Shown in pieces: positions 15,191 through 22,975 of a DNA stretch of 28,400 bases. Position 1 is the stretch's first letter; each line of letters starts with the position of its first letter. The position numbers were made by a program, and so were the translations under genes. The DNA is from Lachnospiraceae bacterium UBA7205 (GTDB lineage: Bacteria; Bacillota; Clostridia; Lachnospirales; Lachnospiraceae). The DNA lies in assembly GCA_002490665.1 (NCBI GenBank), contig DKUL01000045.1, positions 1 through 28,400 on the forward strand. Reading direction: 5' to 3'. The notes below the pieces were generated by a model. The model was not told the origin of the DNA, made no database searches, and saw nothing but the letters and a program-made list of their open reading frames with translations.

Positions 15191-15583
15191 ATGTTAAATA
15201 GTTCAGGTGTGTTTGATTACGTTAACGTTCTGGGAACTTCATTGGATGCAGCGGCAACAAGGAATGACATCATTAACAACAACATCGCTAATGTAAACAC
15301 TCCAAATTATAAGAGAAAAGATATCCGTTTTGAGACGGAGCTCAAGCACGCGTTTGCAAGGTCGAGTGAGGATACGGTGGATGCAAGGGTAAAGAATCTT
15401 GATTTGGAGGCGCTCACCCCCGAAATTTACACAGACTATGCGGAGCTTTCCTTCCGGTATGACGGAAACAATGTGGACATCAACAATGAGGAGGCAATCC
15501 AGGCAAAAAATACCATAAAGTACAATGGCATGATGGATTTGCTCAACAGGAATTTCACGCAGTTGAAATCGGTAATGAAATAG
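15191..15583 (+). CDS. flgB: Flagellar basal-body rod protein FlgB
   Basis: Proximal rod subunit exported through the flagellar type III system and assembled on the MS ring side of the rod. The 130-aa product has the rod-family N-terminal motif (about 15-40, NDIINNNIANVNTPNYKRKD) and a typical C-terminal amphipathic helix ending in LNRNFTQLKSVMK. The size fits FlgB. AAGGAGGAG lies at good spacing before the ATG. It is the first gene of the operon, behind the promoter at 15059-15086 and a leader with several repeated sites, and flgC follows after 12 nt. Confidence 0.95.
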   Translation: MLNSSGVFDYVNVLGTSLDAAATRNDIINNNIANVNTPNYKRKDIRFETELKHAFARSSEDTVDARVKNLDLEALTPEIYTDYAELSFRYDGNNVDINNEEAIQAKNTIKYNGMMDLLNRNFTQLKSVMK

Positions 15584-15595
15584 GAGGGATGCTAA

Positions 15596-16090
15596 ATGGG
15601 AATATTTGATTCATTTGACATCAGTGCATCGGGAATGTCGGCCGAGCGCTACCGGATGGATATTATTTCACAGAATATGGCAAATGCACATTCAACCAGG
15701 ACTGAGGATGGCACGCCGTATGTCAGGAAAGTTGTCACATTCCAGGAAAAGACGGATGTCAAGAACAGAAAGTTCTCGCATATGCTTGACACTGCGTTCA
15801 GCAACCTGACTGGCAGACCGCTTGGATGCACGAACTCGGCAGAGCTGTCAAGTCCTGGGACGGGCGTCAAGGTAAGGGGCGTGTATGAGGATACATGGAC
15901 AGAGGAGGTCATGGCATATGACCCGGAGCATCCTGATGCGGATGAAAACGGATATGTCCATTATCCGAACGTGAACGTGATAACGGAAATGACCAACATG
16001 ATTGACGCAAGCCGCGGCTATGAGGCAAACCAGGCAGCTTTTGAGGCGACAAAGGCGATGGCGAGCAAAGGGCTGGAGATGAATTTTTAA
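15596..16090 (+). CDS. flgC: Flagellar basal-body rod protein FlgC
   Basis: Proximal rod subunit of 164 aa. The N-terminus (FDSFDISASGMSAERYRMDIISQNMANAHST in outline, about 4-34) is the rod-family bb_rod motif. The C-terminus (VITEMTNMIDASRGYEANQAAFEATKAMA in outline) is the bb_rod C-terminal helix. An internal YPNVNVITEM segment is typical of FlgC. It is exported without a cleaved signal. AGGAGG precedes the ATG by 7 nt, and the gene sits between flgB and fliE as in Bacillus and clostridia. Confidence 0.96.
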   Translation: MGIFDSFDISASGMSAERYRMDIISQNMANAHSTRTEDGTPYVRKVVTFQEKTDVKNRKFSHMLDTAFSNLTGRPLGCTNSAELSSPGTGVKVRGVYEDTWTEEVMAYDPEHPDADENGYVHYPNVNVITEMTNMIDASRGYEANQAAFEATKAMASKGLEMNF

Positions 16091-16131
16091 TTGATATAAA
16101 TGGGGATTGAAGGAGTATAGGGGGAATCGCA

Positions 16132-16467
16132 ATGACAGTAACAGCAGCAAATGATATCAACAGTTTTTACAGGATTGGTTCAGATGCAGTCAGAAACAGC
16201 TTGTACGGCACAAACACGGAAAACAGCGAGCAGCCGGCAAATCTTTTTGGCTCCATCTTTGATGCGGCAGTAAGCAACATCAATGACACAAACAATGCAT
16301 TGTCAAATCAGGAGAACGAGATTTTGAAGTGGGCAATGGGTATCTCGGAGAATACACATGACCTGACAATGGCAGTCGGGAAGGCACAGACAGCGCTTGA
16401 CTACACGATTGCACTCAGGGATAAGCTTTTGGAATCATACAAGGAGATTATGCAGATACAGATTTAA
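16132..16467 (+). CDS. fliE: Flagellar hook-basal body complex protein FliE
   Basis: FliE links the MS ring (FliF) to the rod. It has 111 aa, with a divergent polar N-terminus and the conserved C-terminal helices, containing NTHDLTMAVGKAQTAL-like and YTIALRDKLLESYKEIMQIQI-like segments that define the family. It follows flgC by 41 nt with an AGGGGGAA ribosome-binding site. The 75-nt gap to fliF holds only fliF's own Shine-Dalgarno sequence. Confidence 0.94.
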   Translation: MTVTAANDINSFYRIGSDAVRNSLYGTNTENSEQPANLFGSIFDAAVSNINDTNNALSNQENEILKWAMGISENTHDLTMAVGKAQTALDYTIALRDKLLESYKEIMQIQI

Positions 16468-16542
16468 CAGACAGCAGGGTTGGCAGTCATTCAAAAAGGG
16501 TAAAGGATTACAAGGGATTTTTGGGAGAAGGAGACACTTGAA

Positions 16543-18159
16543 ATGGTTGACAAGGTATTGGATTTTGGGAAAAAGCTATTGGAACGAATCAAGGAATGGT
16601 GGAATAAATTCCAGCCAAAGCAGAAAACACTGATTATCGGAATCGGTGTCGTGATTTTGCTTGCCATGGCAATACTGGTGGCAGTGCTTACAAGAAAACA
16701 GTACGTAAAGGATTTCGTAAATTGTGAGTCTACCAAGGAAGCGGCTGCTGTGAAGGAGCTGCTTGACGGACAGGGGATTGAATACAAAATATCATCCGAC
16801 GGACTGCGTTTTGATGTGCTGAATACTCAGCAGTCTGACGCAAACCTTTTACTTGGGGCTAACAATATACCAACAGCGGCATACACGATTGATGATGTGC
16901 TGAAAGGAAGTTTTTCGACAACAGAGGCAGACAAGCAGAAACGCTATAAGCTTTTCATGGAAGAACAGATAGAAGAAGACGTTGAAAGCATGAAGGCGGT
17001 AAAGACGGCTTCCTGCCAGCTTACAATACCCGAGGACAATGGCACGTTAATCGCGCAGAACCTTGAGACTTATGCAAGTGTCCTTCTGGAACTCAATGAT
17101 GGCGAACAGTTTACAGAGGAGAATGCGGCAGCCATCGCAAGGATGGTGGCGACAGGACTTGGAAATGACACTACGGACAATGTGACAATTACAGATGTTG
17201 AAGGAAAAATCTGGTTTCCCATAGAGGAAACTTACTCATCCATTGAGAAGGCCGACAATATGATGATGCTTAAGCAGGAAGCGGAAAGCCTGATTAAGAA
17301 GGAAGTAAGGCAGGTGCTTTTCGGGACAAATGAGTTCAACCAGATTGAAGTCGGTGCAAATGTGGCGATGGATTTCTCACAGAAAGAAATCACAGAGCAC
17401 AATTACTCCACACCGGACGATGAGCATGACCAGGGACTGCTTGCCCACGAGGAAGTATACCAGTCAACTGCAAATGACGGGGTGGGCGGTGTGCCCGGAA
17501 CAGACTCCAATTCAGAGATGGATTACATGATTGACGAGTCGAATGGCACCAGAGCCACTACATATGAAAGAAAGAGTGATTATCTTCCAAATGAGAAAAT
17601 CACCAAGACAACTGCTGCTACAGGCACAATCGTGTACAATGACAGCTCCGTGTCGGTAGCGGCAGTGAGATACCGCGTGGTAAGGGAGGAAGACGTAAGG
17701 CTTCAGGGACTGCTCGACGGTATCTCATGGGAAGAATATAAGCTTGCCAACAATGAGCGGGTTAAGCTTGAGATAGATGAAGACTTAGTGGGTATGGTGG
17801 CAAATGCGACTGGCATTCCGACCAGAAATGTAAGCCTTGTGGCTTATGAGGAGGTTCAGTTTATTGACACGATTCAGTCTTCTGTAGAAATCAAAGACAT
17901 TATCCAGATTGTCTTAATCGTAATTATCCTTACACTTCTTGCTTTTGTGGTAATCATGAGCCTGAGAACCAAGAGAGAGGTCGAGGAGGAAGAGGAACTT
18001 GCAGTGGAAGACTTGCTGCAGTCCAACATTGATGAGCTTGAGAGCATTGAGACTGAACAGAAGTCGGAAGCCAGAAAACTGATAGAGAGCTTTGTGGAGG
18101 AAAATCCGGAAGCGGTGGCTACGCTTTTAAGAAATTGGCTTGATGAGGATTGGGGGTAA
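16543..18159 (+). CDS. fliF: Flagellar MS-ring protein FliF
   Basis: FliF builds the membrane-embedded MS ring on which the switch, rod and export gate assemble. The 538-aa protein has TM1 at about 29-49, the YscJ-like ring-building domain (about 50-220), a periplasmic-side middle region with low-complexity segments, and TM2 at about 453-472. The cytoplasmic C-terminus ends in EENPEAVATLLRNWL, the region that binds FliG. The length is normal. AAGGAG precedes the ATG. fliG starts 6 nt after the stop, so the two binding partners are tightly coupled. Confidence 0.97.
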   Translation: MVDKVLDFGKKLLERIKEWWNKFQPKQKTLIIGIGVVILLAMAILVAVLTRKQYVKDFVNCESTKEAAAVKELLDGQGIEYKISSDGLRFDVLNTQQSDANLLLGANNIPTAAYTIDDVLKGSFSTTEADKQKRYKLFMEEQIEEDVESMKAVKTASCQLTIPEDNGTLIAQNLETYASVLLELNDGEQFTEENAAAIARMVATGLGNDTTDNVTITDVEGKIWFPIEETYSSIEKADNMMMLKQEAESLIKKEVRQVLFGTNEFNQIEVGANVAMDFSQKEITEHNYSTPDDEHDQGLLAHEEVYQSTANDGVGGVPGTDSNSEMDYMIDESNGTRATTYERKSDYLPNEKITKTTAATGTIVYNDSSVSVAAVRYRVVREEDVRLQGLLDGISWEEYKLANNERVKLEIDEDLVGMVANATGIPTRNVSLVAYEEVQFIDTIQSSVEIKDIIQIVLIVIILTLLAFVVIMSLRTKREVEEEEELAVEDLLQSNIDELESIETEQKSEARKLIESFVEENPEAVATLLRNWLDEDWG

Positions 18160-18165
18160 CTTGTA

Positions 18166-19173
18166 ATGGCTACTGAAGAGTTAAAGGGGATACAGAAAGC
18201 AGCAATCCTGCTGATTGCACTGGGACCTGAAAAATCTTCCCTGATATTCAAACATTTGAAGGAAGAGGAAATTGAAGACCTGACACTTGAGATTGCGAAT
18301 ACCAAAAGCGTTACGCCACAGGTAAAAGAGAAAGTAATCAATGAGTTTTACGAAGTGTGCCTGGCACAGCAGTATATCGCGGAAGGCGGTATCGGCTATG
18401 CCAAGGAGCTTCTGGAAAAGGCGCTTGGCGCGGACAAGGCAATGGATGTCATTGGCAAGCTGACGGCGTCATTACAGGTAAAACCGTTTGAGTTTGTCAA
18501 GAAGACGGATGCATCCCAGCTGTTGAACTTTATACAGGATGAGCACCCGCAGACGATTGCGCTGATACTTTCCTACCTGTCGGCAGGGCAGGCAGCTACC
18601 ATATTAAGCGCCCTGATACCCGAGAAGCAGGCTGAAGTAGCGAGACGTATCGCGACAATGGACAGAACAAGCCCGGATGTCATCAAGGAAGTAGAGCGTG
18701 TGCTTGAGTCCAAGCTCTCATCACTGGTAAATCAGGACTACACAATTATCGGTGGTGTGGATGCAGTTGTAGAAATATTGAATACAGTAGACAGAGGAAC
18801 AGAAAAACACATCATGGAGACACTCGAAGTGGAAGAGCCGGAACTTGCGGACGAGATCAGAAAGAAGATGTTCGTATTCGAGGATATCCTGCTGCTCGAC
18901 GACCGTGCCATCCAGCGTGTGCTCAGGGATGTTGACAACAATGACCTTGCGATTGCATGTAAGGGTTCCACGGAGGAAGTGCAGAATGCAATCTTCAGCA
19001 ACATGTCAAAGCGTCTTGCTGAGATGATAAAGGAAGACATGGAATTTATGGGACCTGTCAGGATGAAGGACGTTGAGGAAGCGCAGCAGAAGATTGTAAA
19101 CATCATCAGAAAGCTTGAGGATTCTGCGGAAATCGTTATTTCTAGAGGCGGAGGTGACGAGTTAGTTGTCTAA
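18166..19173 (+). CDS. fliG: Flagellar motor switch protein FliG
   Basis: FliG forms the rotor ring that couples FliF to the FliM/N C-ring and interacts with the stator to generate torque. At 335 aa it has the N-terminal FliF-binding domain (about 5-100), the middle domain with the invariant EHPQTIALIL motif (126-135), and the C-terminal domain. The charged torque helix follows the segment LLLDDRAIQRVLRDVD. It ends with an acidic/glycine-rich tail. The 3' end contains GGAGGTGA, which serves as the ribosome-binding site for fliH, and the two genes overlap by 8 nt. Confidence 0.97.
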   Translation: MATEELKGIQKAAILLIALGPEKSSLIFKHLKEEEIEDLTLEIANTKSVTPQVKEKVINEFYEVCLAQQYIAEGGIGYAKELLEKALGADKAMDVIGKLTASLQVKPFEFVKKTDASQLLNFIQDEHPQTIALILSYLSAGQAATILSALIPEKQAEVARRIATMDRTSPDVIKEVERVLESKLSSLVNQDYTIIGGVDAVVEILNTVDRGTEKHIMETLEVEEPELADEIRKKMFVFEDILLLDDRAIQRVLRDVDNNDLAIACKGSTEEVQNAIFSNMSKRLAEMIKEDMEFMGPVRMKDVEEAQQKIVNIIRKLEDSAEIVISRGGGDELVV

Positions 19174-20089
19174 TGGCGGTATTTTAAAATCAGGCTGGGT
19201 TGTCGTGAACCCAGCCAATACAAGAATTATAGATTCCAATGCCCGCGCGGAGGCAAAGCTCAAGGAGCTTGCGATAGAACTTGCGCGGCAGTGTGGTGAG
19301 GAGCCGGATTTTGCAGAAGGGTTTACGCAGGGAATCAGTGCGGTGGAAGTGTCGGAACTGATACATGATGATGGGGACAACATCATCCGGTCAGAACAGG
19401 ATTTCGACAATGGGATGCAGGGAATGGAAAATCCTGCATCGGAACAGACGGAGGCAATGCGGGAAGAACTGATTGCCGATGCGCAGGAACAGATTGAAGC
19501 CATGCGGCAGGAGGCGCTTGCCGAGATAGAGCAGGCAAGGATTCAGGCAATCGAAGAAGGCAGGAGCCAGGGATATCAGGAGGGCTTTGAGCAGGGACAG
19601 AACGAAGGCTTTGCACAGGGACACCAGGACGGGCTTGACAGCGTTGCAGAGGAGCGGGAGCATGCCCTGGCGGACCTGGAGATGAAAAGTGCGCAGCTTG
19701 AGGAAGAATACCAGCAGAAATTCAAGGAAGTGGAGCCGATGTTTATTGACACGCTGACCGGGATTTATGAGCACATCTTTCATGTCAGTCTCAAAAACTC
19801 AAGGGAGCTTATCGTGTATCTCATACAGAATACCATGAGGAACATTGAGAGCGGAAGCACCTATCTGATTCATGTGTCAAAGGAGGATTATCCCTTTGCA
19901 AGCATGCAGAAAAGGGAGCTCATCAAGGGCACGAACATTGCGATTGAGAATGTGGAGCTCCTTGAGGATGTGACATTAAATAAAAATGAATGTATGATAG
20001 AAACCGGGAACGGCGTGTTTGACTGTAGCCTGGGTACACAGCTTGCGGCGTTGAATGAAGAGCTGCGGCTTCTGTCATATGAGGGTTAG
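19166..20089 (+). CDS. fliH: Flagellar export ATPase regulator FliH, TTG start
   Basis: FliH is the negative regulator and stator-stalk component of the flagellar export ATPase, binding FliI and anchoring it at the export gate. The start is TTG at 19166, inside the end of fliG, with GGAGGTGA (about 19150) at good spacing. An ATG at 19173 is out of frame. The 307-aa product has a variable N-terminus, a long charged coiled coil, and a glycine every fourth residue at 132, 136, 140, 144, 148, 152 and 156, giving six consecutive GxxxG steps, a FliH hallmark. The C-terminal domain (about 185-307) is the FliI-binding region. The overlap with fliG suggests coupled translation. Confidence 0.93.
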   Translation: MSNGGILKSGWVVVNPANTRIIDSNARAEAKLKELAIELARQCGEEPDFAEGFTQGISAVEVSELIHDDGDNIIRSEQDFDNGMQGMENPASEQTEAMREELIADAQEQIEAMRQEALAEIEQARIQAIEEGRSQGYQEGFEQGQNEGFAQGHQDGLDSVAEEREHALADLEMKSAQLEEEYQQKFKEVEPMFIDTLTGIYEHIFHVSLKNSRELIVYLIQNTMRNIESGSTYLIHVSKEDYPFASMQKRELIKGTNIAIENVELLEDVTLNKNECMIETGNGVFDCSLGTQLAALNEELRLLSYEG

Positions 20090-20120
20090 ACTGGATTGAT
20101 GACAGCATGGGGGATGAAAC

Positions 20121-21446
20121 ATGGAAATGGAAATTTCCTTTGGGAAATATCAGACAGTACTGAATAAAAGTTTTTTCAAAAAGCTCGGCAAGGTGGAAAA
20201 TGTGGTTGGTCTTACCATAGAATCATCGGGACCGGACGCAAAGCTTGGAGATATGTGCAAAATATATACCGACTCGGAAAAACAGCACGGGATTCTTGCC
20301 GAGGTGGTTGGATTTAAGGATAAAAAGACGCTGCTGATGCCCTATGAGGACACGGAGGGCATCGGACTGGGATGTATTGTCGAGAATATGAATTACCCGC
20401 TCAGCGTGTCGGTGGGGGACAGTCTGCTGGGAAAGACGCTTGACGGACTGGGAAGGTGCATTGACGGCTTTGTGCCGGAACCGACAACCGTGAAACGATA
20501 TCCGCTGGAAGCGACACCGCCTGACCCGATGAGCAGGACGATAATCAGCGAGGTGCTCTCTCTCGGGGTAAAAGCGGTTGACGGGCTGATAACAGTAGGA
20601 AAAGGACAGCGTATCGGAATCTTTGCGGGTTCCGGCGTGGGAAAATCGACCCTGATGGGCATGTTTGCGCGAAATACGAGGGCTGACATCAATGTGATAG
20701 CGCTGATAGGCGAGCGTGGCAGAGAGGTCAGGGAGTTTATAGAGCGCGACCTGGGCGAGGAGGGAATGCGCCGGTCCATTGTGGTCGTGGCAACCTCCGA
20801 CAGGCCGGCTCTCGAGCGTAATAAGGCAGCAAAGACGGCGACAGCCATAGCCGAATACTTCCGGGATCAGGGAAAGGATGTCCTTCTGATGATGGATTCA
20901 CTGACGCGTTTTTCGATGGCACAGCGGGAAATCGGCCTGGCGACGGGCGAACCGCCGGTGACAAGGGGATATCCGCCCAGTGTGTATTCGGAGATGCCAA
21001 AGCTTCTCGAGCGTGCCGGATGTGCGGAAAATGGTTCCATTACAGGCTTATACACGGTTCTTGTTGAAGGTGAGGATTTCAACGAGCCGATTACCGATAC
21101 GGCGAGAAGTATACTTGACGGACATATTATGCTGACCAGAAAGCTTGCAAACAGGAATCACTATCCGGCGATTGATGTGTTGCAGAGCATATCGCGATGC
21201 ATGTCCATGATTGCCTCGAGCGAGCACAAGGCGGCAGCAGGCAAATTAAAAAATATTATGGCTACTTACAATGAGGCTGAGGATTTGATAAATATCGGCG
21301 CCTACAAGCGGGGAAGCAACCCGAACATTGACCGGGCAATCAGCAAGATTGACGAGGTCAATGAGTATCTGCTGCAGGCGACCGACGAGAAAATCAGCTT
21401 TGAGGAGACAGTGGAACAATTAGAGCAGATGTTTTCTGAAAGTTAA
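20121..21446 (+). CDS. fliI: Flagellum-specific export ATPase FliI
   Basis: Hexameric ATPase that energises and releases substrates for flagellar type III export. It has 441 aa, with an N-terminal beta-barrel domain (about 25-95), the P-loop GSGVGKST at 170-177, the GERGREV segment with catalytic Glu198, Walker B LLMMDS with Asp259, and RGYPPSVYSEMPKLLERAG (282-300), typical of the F1-beta/FliI family. The helical C-terminal domain binds chaperones. It lies 31 nt after fliH and 15 nt before fliJ, its stalk partner. Confidence 0.98.
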   Translation: MEMEISFGKYQTVLNKSFFKKLGKVENVVGLTIESSGPDAKLGDMCKIYTDSEKQHGILAEVVGFKDKKTLLMPYEDTEGIGLGCIVENMNYPLSVSVGDSLLGKTLDGLGRCIDGFVPEPTTVKRYPLEATPPDPMSRTIISEVLSLGVKAVDGLITVGKGQRIGIFAGSGVGKSTLMGMFARNTRADINVIALIGERGREVREFIERDLGEEGMRRSIVVVATSDRPALERNKAAKTATAIAEYFRDQGKDVLLMMDSLTRFSMAQREIGLATGEPPVTRGYPPSVYSEMPKLLERAGCAENGSITGLYTVLVEGEDFNEPITDTARSILDGHIMLTRKLANRNHYPAIDVLQSISRCMSMIASSEHKAAAGKLKNIMATYNEAEDLINIGAYKRGSNPNIDRAISKIDEVNEYLLQATDEKISFEETVEQLEQMFSES

Positions 21447-21461
21447 AAGGGTGGTAGTTAC

Positions 21462-21932
21462 ATGGCAGTTTTCCGTTATAAGATGCAGGGAATCCTTGAT
21501 ATCAAGGAAAAACTTGAGGACAGGGCGAAACAGGAGTTTGCAGAGGCAAATATGCGGCTTGACGCGGAGAAGAAAAAGCTCGATGAGCTGCATGTCAGAA
21601 AGCTTTATTATATGCAGGAGGGCGTGAAGCTTCGCACGGAGCTGATAGACGTGAGGAAAATCCGTGAGAACAAAATGGCAGTTCTCAAGATGGACGAATA
21701 CATTGCGGATCAGATGAAGGAGGTTGCGCGCGCAGCCAAGATAGTTGAGAAGGCAAGAGCAGCCTTGCAGGAGCTTATGCAGGAGCGCAAGGCACACGAA
21801 AAGCTCAAGGAGAATGCATTTGAGGAATTTATGAAGGATGAGCTGGCAGCGGAGAGCAAGGAGATTGACCAGCTTACATCGTATACATACGGACAGAAAT
21901 TGATGGAGGAGCAAGAGATAAGAAGCTCTTAA
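21462..21932 (+). CDS. fliJ: Flagellar export stalk protein FliJ
   Basis: FliJ is the central stalk of the export ATPase, similar in fold to the F1 gamma subunit, and helps couple ATP hydrolysis to export. The 156-aa product is almost wholly helical with two long antiparallel coiled-coil segments, rich in Lys and Glu, and starts with the family-typical FRYKMQGILDIKEKLED. It follows fliI by 15 nt with GGGTGGT upstream of the ATG. Sequence conservation in this family is low, so position and composition carry much of the assignment. Confidence 0.9.
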   Translation: MAVFRYKMQGILDIKEKLEDRAKQEFAEANMRLDAEKKKLDELHVRKLYYMQEGVKLRTELIDVRKIRENKMAVLKMDEYIADQMKEVARAAKIVEKARAALQELMQERKAHEKLKENAFEEFMKDELAAESKEIDQLTSYTYGQKLMEEQEIRSS

Positions 21933-21965
21933 CCTAAAATCTATGGAAAGGCATGGTTAGCGATT

Positions 21966-22844
21966 ATGGCACGTAAGGACGAAAATTTAAGCCCCGACGC
22001 ACCGGAGATGCAGCTGAAACAGCTAAGGGAAAGTCAGAAGGCGTTTAAAAAGGAGCAGAAGAATCAGAAGAAGGAAGCTAGGAAACGCGCAAAAGAGCTG
22101 GAAAATCAGGAGAGGGAATTAGATGAGCAGATAGACGGTACAAATGCATCCGTAGTGGTTGTCACGATATTTATCATAGTGATATGGCTTGGCATACTGT
22201 GCCTGCTTGTAAAAATGGATGTCGGCGGTTTCGGCTCCAATGTACTGACACCAATGCTGAAGGATATCCCTGTGATTAACAAGATTCTTCCGACGGATTC
22301 AACAATTGAGTCAACAAGGGAGAACTCTTACGGCGGCTATAACAGCATTAAGGACGCCGTGGAATATATAACGGAGCTTGAAAAGAAGCTTGAACAGGCA
22401 CAGAATACCAACGCTGCATATGCAGAGCAGATAGATGCGCTCAAGGCGGAGGTGCAGCGCTTACAGACCTTTGAAAAGAACCAGGTAGCGTTCCAGCAAA
22501 TCAAGGAGCAGTTCTACGAGGAGGTTGTATATGCTGAAAATGGTCCCGGGGCGGCGGAATACCGGGCGTATTATGAGGAGATGGATCCGACCACTGCAGA
22601 GGCACTCTATAAGCAGGTCATTCAGGAGGAGGCAGTCAACAACAAGATGAAGGATTATGTGGCGACATACAGCAACATGGATGCCGCAAAGGCTGCGGGC
22701 ATCCTCGGAGCCATGACCGATAATCTTGACCTGGCAGCAGACATCCTGTCAAATCTTCCGGCAGCCACAAGGGGAGCGATTATGGGAGAGATGGATCCTG
22801 CCGTAGCCGCAAGAATTACCAAGATAATGAATCCGGGAAACTAA
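21966..22844 (+). CDS. ylxF: YlxF/MotE-like flagellar protein, TM plus MgtE_N-like domain
   Basis: A 292-aa membrane protein in the position of B. subtilis ylxF, between fliJ and fliK. It has a charged cytoplasmic N-terminal helix (about 15-55), one TM segment at 62-82, a coiled coil at about 128-183, and a C-terminal helical region (about 196-290) resembling the MgtE N-terminal/MotE domain. The latter has repeated A/G-x-I-L-x-x-(L/M) turns and ends EMDPAVAARITKIM. In MotE (Rhizobium) this architecture acts as a chaperone-like partner of MotC. The role of YlxF in Firmicutes is not well defined. Its stop codon TAA is also the first part of a sigma-28-type -35 box, so a promoter begins inside the end of this gene. 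Confidence 0.8.
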   Translation: MARKDENLSPDAPEMQLKQLRESQKAFKKEQKNQKKEARKRAKELENQERELDEQIDGTNASVVVVTIFIIVIWLGILCLLVKMDVGGFGSNVLTPMLKDIPVINKILPTDSTIESTRENSYGGYNSIKDAVEYITELEKKLEQAQNTNAAYAEQIDALKAEVQRLQTFEKNQVAFQQIKEQFYEEVVYAENGPGAAEYRAYYEEMDPTTAEALYKQVIQEEAVNNKMKDYVATYSNMDAAKAAGILGAMTDNLDLAADILSNLPAATRGAIMGEMDPAVAARITKIMNPGN

Positions 22845-22869
22845 AGTTTTCTGATAACTTATCCGATAT
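22842..22869 (+). promoter_or_regulatory. Internal sigma-28/SigD-type promoter before fliK
   Basis: TAAAGTTT (22842-22849) is identical to the enteric sigma-28 -35. TCCGATAT (22862-22869) is one base off the SigD -10 GCCGATAT. The spacing is TAAA-N16-TCCGATAT, one base longer than the usual TAAA-N15. A TATAAT at 22867-22872 also overlaps but has no sigma-A -35 at a usable distance. It would give a second transcript for fliK, flgD and flgE. Confidence 0.6.
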
Positions 22870-22884
22870 AATTTATGTAACTTT

Positions 22885-22922
22885 CAAATTGACTGAATTT
22901 TTGCGGAAATCCAGTCAATTTG
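22885..22922 (+). promoter_or_regulatory. Perfect 11-bp hairpin in the fliK leader
   Basis: CAAATTGACTG (22885-22895) and CAGTCAATTTG (22912-22922) form a perfect stem with a 16-nt loop. No T-run follows, so it is not a terminator. It lies about 10 nt after the start point expected from the sigma-28-type promoter and about 50 nt before the fliK ATG. This makes it a candidate 5' stabilising hairpin or protein-binding leader. Confidence 0.5.
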
Positions 22923-22975
22923 TGAAGTAAAATAGATAATTGTACATTGACAATGAAAAGAAAGGAGGAATGGGA

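Noticed and set aside
22940..22975. Earlier TTG or ATG start of fliK
   Set aside because: The TTG has no ribosome-binding site, and the ATG at 22970 is only 2-3 nt after AAGGAGG; ATG 22976 is well spaced.
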